Below are positions 8,794-17,279 of a DNA stretch of 64,000 bases, in pieces (the stretch's first letter is position 1; the number at the start of each line of letters is the position of its first letter). Origin of the DNA: Kitasatospora sp. NA04385. GTDB lineage: Bacteria > Actinomycetota > Actinomycetes > Streptomycetales > Streptomycetaceae. The notes below the pieces were generated by a model. It was not told the origin of the DNA. It did not search any database and was given only the letters and a program-made list of their open reading frames with translations. The position numbers and the translations under genes are program-made. The DNA lies in NCBI RefSeq assembly GCF_013364235.1, contig NZ_CP054919.1, positions 5,178,267 through 5,242,266 of the forward strand, given 5' to 3'.

Positions 8794-9209
8794 CCGCCCC
8801 GCTCCGCCGCCACACCGAGGACCTCTCCTGGGTCCTCACCCCGCTGCTCGACCTGCCCGGCGTGCAGAACGCCGTCATCGCCACCGGCGACGGCCTGGTC
8901 ACCGGCCACTCCGCCGACCTCGGCCGGGACGGCGCCGACCGGGTCGCCGCGATGACCGCCTCGCTGCACGCCGCCGCCCGGGCCTTCACCACCGCCTTCA
9001 CCGGCGCCGAGAAGGTCGCGCTCACCCAGACCGTGGTCGAGTCCGAGCACGGCTACGCCGTGGTCACCCCCGCCGGCGAGAACTCCTCGCTGGCCGTCTT
9101 CGCCCTCCCCGGCGCCGACCTCGGCACCATCGCCTACCAGATGCAGGTCCAGGTCGCCGCGCTGGCCAGGGCGCTGGCCAGTCCCGCCCGGGAGGCGAGC
9201 CGCACATGA
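8790..9209 (+). CDS. cvnB: Conservon roadblock/LC7 protein CvnB
   Basis: A 139-residue roadblock/LC7-domain protein, the presumed regulator or GAP-like partner of the small GTPase CvnD. Family features are the start TEDLSWVLTPLLDLPGVQNAV, ATGDGLVTGHS, and the long C-terminal helix after LGTIAYQMQVQVAAL. The GTG start overlaps the cvnA stop (GTGA) and has AAGGAG upstream; the stop overlaps the start of cvnC, so the genes are translationally coupled. Confidence 0.93.
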   Translation: MTAPLRRHTEDLSWVLTPLLDLPGVQNAVIATGDGLVTGHSADLGRDGADRVAAMTASLHAAARAFTTAFTGAEKVALTQTVVESEHGYAVVTPAGENSSLAVFALPGADLGTIAYQMQVQVAALARALASPAREASRT

Positions 9210-9559
9210 CGACGCCGCCCCGCCGCCGGCTGGTGCCCGCCTACCTCGCCACCCACGGCCGCACCGCCGCGACCGGCACCCACGACCTGGACCGGCTCAG
9301 CGTGCTGCACGCCGCCGCCGACCTCCCGGCCGGACTCGGCGGCGAGCACCGCCAGTTATGGGAACTGGTCCGCCCCGGCGCGCTGACCCTCGCCGAGGCC
9401 GCCGCCCACCTCCGGCTGCCGGTCAGCGCCACCGTCTTCATCGCCGCCGACCTGGCCGAACGCGGCGCGCTCTCCGTCCGCGCGCCGATCCCCTCCGCCC
9501 AGCCGGTCAACCGGGACCTCGCCGAAAGGCTCCTCAGTGGACTTCGCGCCCTCAAGTAG
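9206..9559 (+). CDS. cvnC: Conservon DUF742 protein CvnC
   Basis: A 117-residue DUF742 protein. It has the typical N-terminal RRLVPAYLATHGRT segment and a winged-helix-like core (LWELVRPGALTLAEAAAHLRLP, VSATVFIAADLAERGAL). In conservons it interacts with the A, B and D proteins. It overlaps cvnB by 4 bases (ATGA) and cvnD by 23 bases. No catalytic residues are expected. Confidence 0.92.
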   Translation: MTTPPRRRLVPAYLATHGRTAATGTHDLDRLSVLHAAADLPAGLGGEHRQLWELVRPGALTLAEAAAHLRLPVSATVFIAADLAERGALSVRAPIPSAQPVNRDLAERLLSGLRALK

Positions 9560-10175
9560 CACCGCCCTGGCCGGCGACGCCCCGTCGGGAACCCCGGCCT
9601 ACCTGCCCCCCACCGACCCGATCCTGATGAAGCTCATGGTCACCGGGCCGTTCGGGGTCGGCAAGACCACCTTCGTGCGCACCCTGTCGGAGATCCCGAC
9701 CCTGCACACCGAGGAGACCATGACCGCGGCCGGCGTCCCCGTCGACGACGTCAGCCGCACCCCCGGCAAGACCGCCACCACGGTCGCCGTCGACTTCGGC
9801 CGGCTCACCCTGACCGGCGGCGAGTTCGTCCTCTACCTGTTCGGCACCCCCGGACAGCGCCGCTTCCTCCCGCTCTGGGAGGACCTCGCCCGCGGCGCGC
9901 TCGGCGCGCTCGTCCTGGTCGACACCCGCCGGCTCGCCGAGGCCTTCGACGCGATGGACCTGATCGAGGAGGCCGGCCTGCCCTACACCGTCGCGGTCAA
10001 CCGCTTCCCCGACACCCCGCCGATCGCGCTCGACGCGATCCGCGCCGCGCTCGACCTCGACCCCGCCACCCCGCTGGTCGAGGTCGACGCCCGGGAGCGC
10101 CGGGGCTGCGTCGACGCCCTGATCGCGCTCACCGAGCACGTCCTGGACCGCCTGCCCCGGGAGAGCGCCCCGTGA
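9537..10175 (+). CDS. cvnD: Conservon small GTPase CvnD
   Basis: A 212-residue Ras/Rab-like GTPase, the G-protein element of the conservon. It has the P-loop TGPFGVGKTT near residue 40, switch I around TPGKTATTVAVDFG, and G3 motif LFGTPGQRRF, which has Pro-Gly-Gln like MglA-type GTPases. The G4 position reads VAVNRFPD in place of NKxD, as is usual in this family. The GTG start lies inside the end of cvnC. The stop overlaps the cvnE start. Confidence 0.93.
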   Translation: MDFAPSSSTALAGDAPSGTPAYLPPTDPILMKLMVTGPFGVGKTTFVRTLSEIPTLHTEETMTAAGVPVDDVSRTPGKTATTVAVDFGRLTLTGGEFVLYLFGTPGQRRFLPLWEDLARGALGALVLVDTRRLAEAFDAMDLIEEAGLPYTVAVNRFPDTPPIALDAIRAALDLDPATPLVEVDARERRGCVDALIALTEHVLDRLPRESAP

Positions 10176-11359
10176 CCCCCCGCACCGCCCGCACCGCCCT
10201 CTACGGAGCCCAGTTCGCGGCCGACCCGCACGCCCACTACGCCCGGCTGCGCGACCGCGGGCCGCTCGCCCCGGTCGAACTCGCCCCCGGCGTCGACGCC
10301 TGGCTGGTCACCGACTACCACGTCGCCCTCGAAGTCCTGCGCGACACCGACACCTGGACCCGCGACCCGCGCCGCTGGCAGGCCACCCAGCCCGCCGACT
10401 CCCCGCTGCTGCCGCTGTTCGGCTGGCGCCCCACCGCGCTGTTCTCCGACGGCCCCGCCCACGCCCGCTACCGCCAGGTCATCACCGACAGCGTCGGCAT
10501 CCTCGAACCCCACCTGCTCCAGCGCGACACCACCGCGGTCGCCGAACAGCTCATCGCCGAGTTCGCCCCCGCCGGCAAGGCCGACCTGCTGGCCGAGTAC
10601 GCCTACCGGCTGCCGCTGCTCATCCTCACCTCCTGGTACGGCGTCCCCGACCCGGACATCGACCGGATCAGCACCGCGATGAACCGGGCCTTCGAGACCT
10701 CCTCCGGCGCCGCCGCCGCGTACGCCGACCTGGTCGCCGTCATCACCGAACAGGTCGCCGACCGGCGCACCGCGCCCCGGCACGACCTGATCTCCGCCTT
10801 CCTCGGCCACCCCGCGGGGCTCGCCGACGACGAGGTCGTCCGGCACATCACGCTCACCCTGATGGCCGGGCACGAACCCACCGCCAACCTGATCGCGAAC
10901 GCGCTGCTGCGGATGCTCTCCGACGACCGGTACGCGGGCTCGCTGCACAGCGGCGCGATGACCGCGCACGACGCGGTCAACGAGGTGCTCTGGCACGACC
11001 CCCCGCTGTCCAACTTCTCCCCGCACTACCCCCGGCACGAGATCGTCTTCCACGGCACCCCGCTCACCCCCGAGCAGCCGGTGCTGGTCTCCTACGCCTC
11101 CGCCAACGCGCAGGCGGCGCTCACCCCCGCCGAGAGCGAGTCCCTCGGCGGCTCCTACGCCCACCTCGCCTGGGGCGCCGGGCCGCACCGCTGCCCGGCC
11201 CGCCAGCCGGCCGTCCTGATGGCGGTCACCGCCGTCGAGTACCTGATCAGCCGCCTCACCGACCTCCGGCTGGCCGTCCCCACCGCGGACGTCCTGTGGC
11301 GCCCGGGCCCGATCCACCGGGCCCTGACGGCCCTCCCGGTCGAGTTCACGCCCGTGTAG
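10172..11359 (+). CDS. cvnE: Conservon cytochrome P450 CvnE lacking the ExxR arginine (CYP157-like)
   Basis: A 395-residue soluble bacterial P450. The haem-binding loop HLAWGAGPHRCPA supplies Cys341, the I-helix reads LMAGHEPTANL, and the PERF-like region is present. The K-helix, however, reads NEVLWHDPP, with Trp274 where the ExxR arginine should be. The CYP157 family of Streptomyces, often located in conservons, is known for the same loss, so this is probably a natural variant and not damage. The GTG start overlaps the cvnD stop. The substrate and redox partner are unknown. It may sense small molecules or modify a ligand for the conservon complex. Confidence 0.9.
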   Translation: MTPRTARTALYGAQFAADPHAHYARLRDRGPLAPVELAPGVDAWLVTDYHVALEVLRDTDTWTRDPRRWQATQPADSPLLPLFGWRPTALFSDGPAHARYRQVITDSVGILEPHLLQRDTTAVAEQLIAEFAPAGKADLLAEYAYRLPLLILTSWYGVPDPDIDRISTAMNRAFETSSGAAAAYADLVAVITEQVADRRTAPRHDLISAFLGHPAGLADDEVVRHITLTLMAGHEPTANLIANALLRMLSDDRYAGSLHSGAMTAHDAVNEVLWHDPPLSNFSPHYPRHEIVFHGTPLTPEQPVLVSYASANAQAALTPAESESLGGSYAHLAWGAGPHRCPARQPAVLMAVTAVEYLISRLTDLRLAVPTADVLWRPGPIHRALTALPVEFTPV

Positions 11360-11375
11360 GGAGAGCCGCCGCGCC

Positions 11376-11421
11376 GGGGCGGAACCGGGGGCGCGGGGAG
11401 CCGCGCGGCCGGTTCCGCCCC
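11376..11421. terminator. Bidirectional hairpin between cvnE and the AIM24 cluster
   Basis: GGGGCGGAACCGG at 11376-11388 pairs perfectly with CCGGTTCCGCCCC at 11409-11421. It lies between the convergent stops of cvnE (11359) and the AIM24 gene (11425). There is no T-run, as is common in high-GC actinomycetes. Confidence 0.6.
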
Positions 11422-11424
11422 CGC

Positions 11425-12432
11425 CTACAGCCCGAAGCGGCGGCCCAGGTCGCCCAGGTTGCCCAGCCCGGGGGCGCCGCCGTGCTGCTGCTGGTGCGGG
11501 ACGTTCGCGCCCGGGACGCCGGCCTCGGCCGCGACGACGCCGACCGAGCGGTCGGCCATCAGCGTCTCGGAGGACTGCATCAGCACCTGCCCCGCCCCGA
11601 TGAACTCGAACTGGTGCTCCTCGCCGCTCGCGCCGCCGATCCCGGTCAGGTGCCGCAGGCCGCCGATGACGCCGTGCAGGTAGCTGTGGTCGTAGTGGTG
11701 GCAGGGCGCGGGGCAGTCCGCCCAGCCGACCAGCGCCTGCGGGTCGACCCGGATCGGCGGCTCGACGAAGTGCACCGGCCCGTTGGACGCGGCGACGAAC
11801 TTGCCGGTGCCGATCAGGGTCAGGAAGCCCGGGATGATCGACTGCTTGAGCCGCAGCGTCGGCTCGAAGGCGAGCAGGTTGCCCGAGCGCACCGTCAGGT
11901 TGCCGTCCTCCAGGTCGTACGAGTTGAGGTCGTACGACCGGTCGGCGAGCAGCAGCTTGCCGCGCCCCTCGGCGACCACCCAGTCGGAGGCGTGCAGCGG
12001 GGAGTTGAAGTTCTGCTCCAGGACGCGGTCGAGGACGCCGCGGCCGATCCCGGAGAAGCGCATCTCGCCGTAGTAGGCGATCATCTTGCCCTTCTGCAGG
12101 TAGTACGCGCCGTTCAGGTCGACCGAGAAGCAGTACGGGTTGACGTTGTCGTCGGCGGGCAGCGTCCCGACGTCCCAGACCTGCGGGGTGTCGCCGCCGG
12201 GCGGCTGGAACACCGGCGCGCCGAACTGCCCGGCGGGGCCGGCCTGGTAGGGCGGCGGCGGGGGGACGTGCATCCCGGCCTGGGTGGCCTGGTGGGACTG
12301 CTCGTACTGCTGCTGGGAGTACCCGGGCGGCGGCCCCTGCGGCGGGTACGGCGGCTGCTGGCCGTACGGCTGCTGCGGGGGCTTCTGGCCGTACGGGTCC
12401 TGCCCGTACGGGGGCTGCGGGGGGTAGGACAT
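11425..12432 (-). CDS. AIM24-family protein with Pro/Gln/Tyr-rich N-terminus
   Basis: A 335-residue protein. The first 90 residues are disordered PPYGQ-type repeats. The rest is an AIM24 (DUF124) beta-helix domain, including YYLQKGKMIAYYGEMRF, GNLLAFEPTLRL and IRVDPQALVGW. A Cys/His-rich patch, CPAPCHHYDH, is a likely metal site unique to this copy. AIM24 proteins are linked to mitochondria in yeast but have no defined biochemical role in bacteria. It is the last of three overlapping AIM24 genes; its ATG overlaps the stop of the one before. Confidence 0.85.
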   Translation of the reverse strand: MSYPPQPPYGQDPYGQKPPQQPYGQQPPYPPQGPPPGYSQQQYEQSHQATQAGMHVPPPPPYQAGPAGQFGAPVFQPPGGDTPQVWDVGTLPADDNVNPYCFSVDLNGAYYLQKGKMIAYYGEMRFSGIGRGVLDRVLEQNFNSPLHASDWVVAEGRGKLLLADRSYDLNSYDLEDGNLTVRSGNLLAFEPTLRLKQSIIPGFLTLIGTGKFVAASNGPVHFVEPPIRVDPQALVGWADCPAPCHHYDHSYLHGVIGGLRHLTGIGGASGEEHQFEFIGAGQVLMQSSETLMADRSVGVVAAEAGVPGANVPHQQQHGGAPGLGNLGDLGRRFGL

Positions 12433-13082
12433 CAGAGCTTCACCTCGCTGGCCTGGACGTACACGGCGCCCTGCCCGGACAGTTCGAGTTGGAAGGCCTC
12501 GCCGGAGCCGCGGCCGACCATGTCGCGCCAGCCGAGGGCGCTGGAGAGCTTGTTGGTGACCTCGCCCCGGTGGGCGACGTACGCCTGCGGGTCGACGTGC
12601 ACGGACTGGCCGGGGAGGATCGGGAGTTCGATCACGCCGCCGTGGGCCAGCACGGCGACGGCGCCCTGGCCGGCGAGCTTGGTGGTGAACAGGCCCTGGC
12701 CGGTGACCTGGCCGCGGACCACGCCCATCAGGCCGCCCTGCTGGCCCATGAACATGGTGGACTGCTGGAGGCTGCCCTCGAAGGCCAGCAGCCGGTCGGC
12801 CTCCACGTAGAGGGTGTCGCCGACCAGGTCGATCACGTGCACGTGGTGGCCGCCGTGGCCGAACATCACGGTGCCGTGGCCCTCGACGGTCATCAGCGGG
12901 GTGTCCTCGTTGGCGACCCGGCGGCCGATCATCGACATCACGCCGCCCTGGCCGCCCATCAGGTTGGGCTGGAAGGTGACCTCGCCGGTGTAGCCGAGCA
13001 TCGAGCCGCGCTGGGAGAGGATCCGCTGCCCGGGCACGATCTGCGCGGAGATCATCTTCCCGTTGATCCGGGTGAAGGCCAT
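12432..13082 (-). CDS. AIM24-family protein (middle of three)
   Basis: A 216-residue protein made up entirely of an AIM24 domain, with no extra N-terminal region. Visible features are RGSMLGYTGEVTFQP, a Gly/Met-rich loop (LMGGQGGVMSMIGRR), HGGHHVHVIDLVGDTLYVEA and the family's VDPQAYVAHRG. Its ATG overlaps the upstream stop and its own stop overlaps the downstream start, so all three proteins are likely made together and may assemble into one hetero-oligomer. Function unknown. Confidence 0.87.
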   Translation of the reverse strand: MAFTRINGKMISAQIVPGQRILSQRGSMLGYTGEVTFQPNLMGGQGGVMSMIGRRVANEDTPLMTVEGHGTVMFGHGGHHVHVIDLVGDTLYVEADRLLAFEGSLQQSTMFMGQQGGLMGVVRGQVTGQGLFTTKLAGQGAVAVLAHGGVIELPILPGQSVHVDPQAYVAHRGEVTNKLSSALGWRDMVGRGSGEAFQLELSGQGAVYVQASEVKL

Positions 13083-13720
13083 CAGACCTCGCCTCCCAGC
13101 GTGGTGCGCTCGGAGGGCTGGACGTAGACCAGGCCCTCGCCGGTGAACTCGACCTGCATGGCCTCGCCGCCGCCCTCGCCGATCAGCGTGGACCAGCCGG
13201 CCCCGGACTTGAGCGCCCGGTGCAGGCTGCCGGTGTGCGCGATGTACGCCCCGGGGTCGACCCGCAGCGGCAGCCCCTGGGCGACCCGGAGGATCACCGC
13301 CGGGCCGTTGGAGGTGACCGCCGCCCAGCCCTGGCCCTCGACCTTGGTGGTGAACAGGCCGTTGCCGCTCGCCATCCCGTTCAGGCCGGTGAAGGAGGTG
13401 CCGGTGCGCAGCGTCGCCTCGGTGCAGAGCAGGTTGTCGGATTCGACGAACAGCGTCTCGCCGTTCAGCCGGACGAGGTTGATCTCGGTGGCCTTGTCGG
13501 CGAAGTAGCAGGTGCCCTGCCCCTTCACCTCCATGACCTCCATGCGCTCGCCGGTGAGCCGGCGGGTGACCATGCCGCGCAGGCCGTCGCCGCCGCCGGA
13601 GAGCTTCTTGAAGCCCATCTGCCCGGTGTAGGCGACCATCGAGCCGTTGCGTGCCTTGACGGTGTCCCCGGCGAGATCGACGGCGAGGACTCTGGACCCC
13701 TGGAGTCGGAACTGTGCCAC
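13082..13720 (-). CDS. AIM24-family protein (first of three)
   Basis: A 212-residue AIM24 domain protein beginning VAQFRLQGSRVLAVDLAGD. Core motifs include NGSMVAYTGQMGFKKL, VESDNLLCTEATL and LRVDPGAYIAHTG. I chose the GTG at 13720 because the AIM24 fold begins there; the longer form from 13801 adds an Arg/Pro tail. TACATT (13733-13728) lies 7 bases upstream with no Shine-Dalgarno, so the transcript of this three-gene operon may be leaderless. Function unknown. Confidence 0.85.
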   Translation of the reverse strand: MAQFRLQGSRVLAVDLAGDTVKARNGSMVAYTGQMGFKKLSGGGDGLRGMVTRRLTGERMEVMEVKGQGTCYFADKATEINLVRLNGETLFVESDNLLCTEATLRTGTSFTGLNGMASGNGLFTTKVEGQGWAAVTSNGPAVILRVAQGLPLRVDPGAYIAHTGSLHRALKSGAGWSTLIGEGGGEAMQVEFTGEGLVYVQPSERTTLGGEV

Positions 13721-13735
13721 GTCCGGGAATGTAGC

Positions 13736-13765
13736 GGCCCCCTCCGCCGGTGGGGAGGGGGCCGG
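13736..13765. terminator. Perfect GC-rich hairpin upstream of the AIM24 operon
   Basis: An 11-base arm CGGCCCCCTCC is repeated inverted around an 8-base loop. It lies about 75 bases beyond the stop of the DUF2127-like gene and just upstream of the AIM24 promoter, so it probably ends the former transcript. Confidence 0.5.
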
Positions 13766-13837
13766 GCGGGCTGGTACCCGTTCGGTACGAAACCCGTACA
13801 TCGGACATACCGTCAGCCGGGCATACCGGACAAAAGC

Positions 13838-14614
13838 TCAGACCGACTGCGGCAGCGCCCCCGCGGAGACCTCCACCTCCAGCAGCGAGGCCGAGTGCCG
13901 CTCGGCCTCGAACGCGGCGCGGCCGCCGCGCAGGCCGAACAGGCGCTTGGAGAGCATGATCCAGAGCACCGCGGCGATGTTCAGCAGCAGGGTGCAGATC
14001 TTCAGCGCGCTGACGTGCTCGGTGAGCTCGTAGCCCTCCAGCGGGAGGAAGGCGGCGGTGGCGACCACGGTCAGGTACTCGGCCCAGCGGTGGCCCCACC
14101 ACAGGCCGAACGCCTCGACGATCTCGATCAGCGCGTACACCACCAGCGCCACGGCCACGTAGACCAGGGTGGAGTGCTTGTAGTCGAAGGTCTTGCGGAT
14201 GGTGTCGACGATCGGCGAGTGCTCCAGGTCGAAGTGGAAGTGCTCGGTGACCGGCTTGAAGACGGTCAGGTTCTCGTCGAAGATCCGGCGCACCGCGTCC
14301 TGGCTGTTGGAGAACTTCCACACGCCCCAGGCGACGATCACGATCAGCAGGCCGCGCAGCAGCCGCTCGACGGCCAGGAAGCGCAGGATGAACAGGTCGC
14401 GCAGGGCCTTGCCGCGGGGCACCAGCGGCGCGTCCTCGGCCGGGCCGGAGCCGTGCGGCTCGCCGAGCGCGAAGTCGCCGCAGCGCAGGCAGCGCCAGAC
14501 GGTGCCGACGGCGGTGGCGGCGTGCAGGCGCTCGCGCAGGCCGGGTTCGTCGGGCGCGTAGGTGATGTGGCCGCGCTTGGCGCAGGTGTGGCGATCCCAG
14601 TCCCGCTTCAGCAT
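13838..14614 (-). CDS. DUF2127-like integral membrane protein with N-terminal zinc-ribbon-like motif
   Basis: A 258-residue membrane protein. Cys11, His16, Cys42 and Cys45 (HTCAKRGH and WRCLRCGDF) form a zinc-ribbon-like set at the N-terminus. Four hydrophobic segments follow, among them LLRGLLIVIVAWGVW, LVYVAVALVVYALIEIVEAF and ALKICTLLLNIAAVLWIML. The segment EAFGLWWGHRWAEYL is typical of DUF2127. The ATG follows a G-rich ribosome site. It is divergent from the small DUF3817 gene. Function unknown; the metal site is inferred from residue spacing only. Confidence 0.8.
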   Translation of the reverse strand: MLKRDWDRHTCAKRGHITYAPDEPGLRERLHAATAVGTVWRCLRCGDFALGEPHGSGPAEDAPLVPRGKALRDLFILRFLAVERLLRGLLIVIVAWGVWKFSNSQDAVRRIFDENLTVFKPVTEHFHFDLEHSPIVDTIRKTFDYKHSTLVYVAVALVVYALIEIVEAFGLWWGHRWAEYLTVVATAAFLPLEGYELTEHVSALKICTLLLNIAAVLWIMLSKRLFGLRGGRAAFEAERHSASLLEVEVSAGALPQSV

Positions 14615-14779
14615 GGTGCGTTCCCCCCGTGGGTCCGCGCGCTCCGACGCTCGGGGCGCGCAGCACAGCAGGATAGGGGGTCTCCCGACGGCGCCGGTGT
14701 CGGGTCGGTGATAATGGGGCGGGCTTGTGCATCCGTTCACAAACCCAGCCGTCCGCCGTGCCCCCCCGTGAGGAATCCC

Positions 14780-15103
14780 GTGAAGAGCGTCGCCGCCGTC
14801 CACCGCCTGCGCCTGGTCTCCGGCCCCGAGGGGCTGTCCTTCATCCTGCTGCTGGTCTGCTCGGTGCTCAAGCGCACCACCAGCTTCAACGGCGTGCCGG
14901 TGATGGGCACGGTGCACGGCGTGCTGTTCATCCTCTACCTGGTGTTCCTGGTCCAGGCGTACCAGGCCCGCCGCTGGGAGCCCAAGCGCGGCATCGTGCT
15001 GTTCCTGCTGTCGGTGGTGCCCACCGGCGGCTTCTTCGCCGAGCGGATGCTCGCCAAGGAGGAGCGCGGCGAGTCGGCCGCGCCGGCCCCGGCCACCGCC
15101 TGA
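14780..15103 (+). CDS. DUF3817 small membrane protein
   Basis: A 107-residue protein with three membrane segments: LSFILLLVCSVLKR, GTVHGVLFILYLVFLVQAY and RGIVLFLLSVVPTGGFFAERM. The pattern LRLVSGPEGLSF, VHG and PTGGFFAER is characteristic of DUF3817. The GTG at 14780 has AGGA six bases upstream; a GTG at 14768 is less well placed. A second DUF3817 gene lies at 17.9 kb. Function unknown. Confidence 0.85.
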   Translation: MKSVAAVHRLRLVSGPEGLSFILLLVCSVLKRTTSFNGVPVMGTVHGVLFILYLVFLVQAYQARRWEPKRGIVLFLLSVVPTGGFFAERMLAKEERGESAAPAPATA

Positions 15104-15181
15104 CCCGGACGTGGTGCGCGGCGGCCGGGCCTCTTCGTGGGAGGCTCGACCGCCGCGGGCTCTTCGGCTACCGGGCGGGCG

Positions 15182-16816
15182 TCAGTTGACGTTCACCGCG
15201 GTCCACGCCGCCGCGACCGCGTTGTACTCGGTCGAGCCGGAGCCGTACAGGTCCTTCGCCGCGTTCAGGGTCGCCGTCCGGGCGGCCTTGTAGTTGGTGG
15301 TGGAGGTCATGTAGACGGTCAGCGCCCGGTACCAGACCTGGGCGGCCTTGGCCCGGCCGATCCCGGTGACCGCCGCGCCGTTGTAGGTGGGCGAGTTGTA
15401 GCTGACGCCGTTGATGGTCTTGGCGCCGCTGCCCTCGGCCAGCAGGTAGAAGAAGTGGTTGGCCACGCCGGACGAGTAGTGGACGTCCTTGTTGCCGACG
15501 GTGGAGGACCAGTAGTCGGCGGACGCGCCGTCCTTGGACGGCTTGTCCATGTAGCGCAGCGGCGTGCCGTTGCCGTTGATGTTGATCAGCTCGCCGATCA
15601 GGTAGTCCGGGTTGTCCTTCGGCAGGTTGGCGTAGAACTCGACCAGGGTGCCGAAGATGTCGCTGGTGGCCTCGTTCAGGCCGCCGGACTCGCCGGAGTA
15701 GTTCAGGCCCGCGGTGTTGGAGGTCACACCGTGGCTCATCTCGTGGCCGGAGACGTCGAGTTCGGTCAGCGGGTGGGTGTTGCCCGAGCCGTCGCCGTAG
15801 GTCATGCAGAAGCAGCTGTCGTCCCAGAACGCGTTGACGTAGTTGCTGCCGTAGTGCACCCGGCTGTACGCGCCGACACCGTCGTTGCGGATGCCGCTGC
15901 GGCCGAAGGTGTTCTTGTAGAAGTCCCAGGTGACGGCCGCGCCGTACTGGGCGTCCACGGCCGCGGACTCGCCGTTGGAGGCGGCGCCGCTGCCCCAGGT
16001 GTTGCTGGTCTTGGAGTAGACGGTGCCCTTGCCGGAGGTCTTGCCGGCCAGGGTGGTGGTGTACTGGCCGCCGCGGGTGGCGTCCTTCAGCGTGTAGGTG
16101 CTGCCGGACAGCGTGGTGGTCAGCGAGACGTTGCCGACGAAGACGCCGTTGCCGGTGCCGGTCGCGTTGGAGGTCTGCACCTGCTCGTGGCTGGAGAGCA
16201 GCGCGCCGCTGTCCGCGTCGGTGACCAGCACCTGGTGGCTCGGGGTGCCGTCGGCCCGGACACCCTCCACGGTGGTGCGGTAGGCCAGCCGCGGGGCGCC
16301 GTCGGCGGCCCAGACCACCAACTGGGCGTCGCCGCTCGCGCCGGAGACCGAGGTGAGGGCGGCCTCGTCGGCGTCCGCGGTGATGCCGACGGTGGCCTGC
16401 ACCGCGCCGGTCGCCTTGGCGGCGGCCTGGCCGGCCGACAGCTTCGGGCTCAGCGAGGCGGGGGCCAGGCTGCCGGAGACGGCCTTGTCGGTGGACTTCA
16501 CCTTGCCGTTGGCGGCCTGGTGCACGACCAGGTCGCCGCCGAGCACCGGCAGGCCGTTGTAGGTGCGCTCGTAACGGAAGTGACGGGTGCCGTCGGCGTC
16601 GACGACGGCGTCCTTGACGACCAGCTTCTCCTGGGCGCCCAGGCCCAGGGCCTTGGCGGCGGCGGGCGCCTGCGCGGCGGCCAGCGCGAGCTGGTCGCCG
16701 TGGCCCAGGGCGGCGGGGCTGGGGGCGGCGTACGCCATTCCGGCGCTCACCTGGATCGCACCGGCCAGCAGGGCCGAGGCAGAGAGAACGGCGCCGACAG
16801 CGAGCTTTCGCTTCAC
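15182..16816 (-). CDS. Secreted M4 (thermolysin-type) neutral metalloprotease
   Basis: A 544-residue preproenzyme. A Sec signal peptide ends near residue 30 (SAGMAYA). An FTP/PepSY propeptide follows to about residue 215, with the RYERTYNGLPVLGGDLVVH motif. The catalytic domain has the zinc site HEMSH at residues 358-362 and the third ligand Glu382 in GGLNEATSD; the catalytic His region is VHYSSGVANHFFYLLAEG. Two Cys (CFC) sit near residue 335. The GTG start has GGAAGGA upstream. Likely role: extracellular protein degradation. The MarR gene at 17.3 kb is divergent from it, but no link is shown. Confidence 0.95.
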   Translation of the reverse strand: MKRKLAVGAVLSASALLAGAIQVSAGMAYAAPSPAALGHGDQLALAAAQAPAAAKALGLGAQEKLVVKDAVVDADGTRHFRYERTYNGLPVLGGDLVVHQAANGKVKSTDKAVSGSLAPASLSPKLSAGQAAAKATGAVQATVGITADADEAALTSVSGASGDAQLVVWAADGAPRLAYRTTVEGVRADGTPSHQVLVTDADSGALLSSHEQVQTSNATGTGNGVFVGNVSLTTTLSGSTYTLKDATRGGQYTTTLAGKTSGKGTVYSKTSNTWGSGAASNGESAAVDAQYGAAVTWDFYKNTFGRSGIRNDGVGAYSRVHYGSNYVNAFWDDSCFCMTYGDGSGNTHPLTELDVSGHEMSHGVTSNTAGLNYSGESGGLNEATSDIFGTLVEFYANLPKDNPDYLIGELININGNGTPLRYMDKPSKDGASADYWSSTVGNKDVHYSSGVANHFFYLLAEGSGAKTINGVSYNSPTYNGAAVTGIGRAKAAQVWYRALTVYMTSTTNYKAARTATLNAAKDLYGSGSTEYNAVAAAWTAVNVN

Positions 16817-17279
16817 GTACGGGTTCCTTCCGGATCAACCGCGTGTGTGCGGTCGCACCGCGCTCCGGGGCACCGGGGTCAGTGCCTGCTGGGGCGGAAC
16901 GGGTGCTGACGTGCAGCTCCGTGCGGTCAGGCGACAGTCGCCGGTGGGGTGGGGCCGGCGGTGTCGAACGGGGCTGGCCAGAAGCATGACGAGAGCACGG
17001 CAACCGGGAACAGCCGTTCGGCGATTATTGGCAAACTCTCGCCAGCGGGGCGGAAATGGGGGGTCCGGGAAATCGGAGGTTTCGCTGCGAACCATGCCGC
17101 GCAGGCTGCGCCGAGGCCCAACTCCGGTGCAATCACTGAATATTGCCGGAATATGCACGGTAAAGAGCCGCCGTCGGACGGTTCTCGTCTGTTTGGCGTG
17201 ATCCCGCCAAGTGGGGTGGCTTGTCCACCATCGTGGACACCTGCTACCCCCGCCCGCGCCCGCGGGTACGGTAAGGGGC
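16817..17279. promoter_or_regulatory. Divergent intergenic region with a MarR-type palindrome
   Basis: 463 bases between the protease and MarR starts, with no credible gene. The centre (about 17010-17170) is AT-richer than the surroundings, with patches such as TGAATATTGCCGGAATATGCA, and probably holds promoters for both directions. At 17223-17238 GTCCAC and GTGGAC flank CATC, an inverted repeat about 40 bases before the MarR start and a good candidate for its own operator. Confidence 0.5.

Noticed and set aside
13220..15103. A 627-codon open frame ending in the DUF3817 protein
   Set aside because: Only the last 107 codons have a membrane-protein composition and a ribosome site; the rest is antisense to the AIM24 and DUF2127-like genes.
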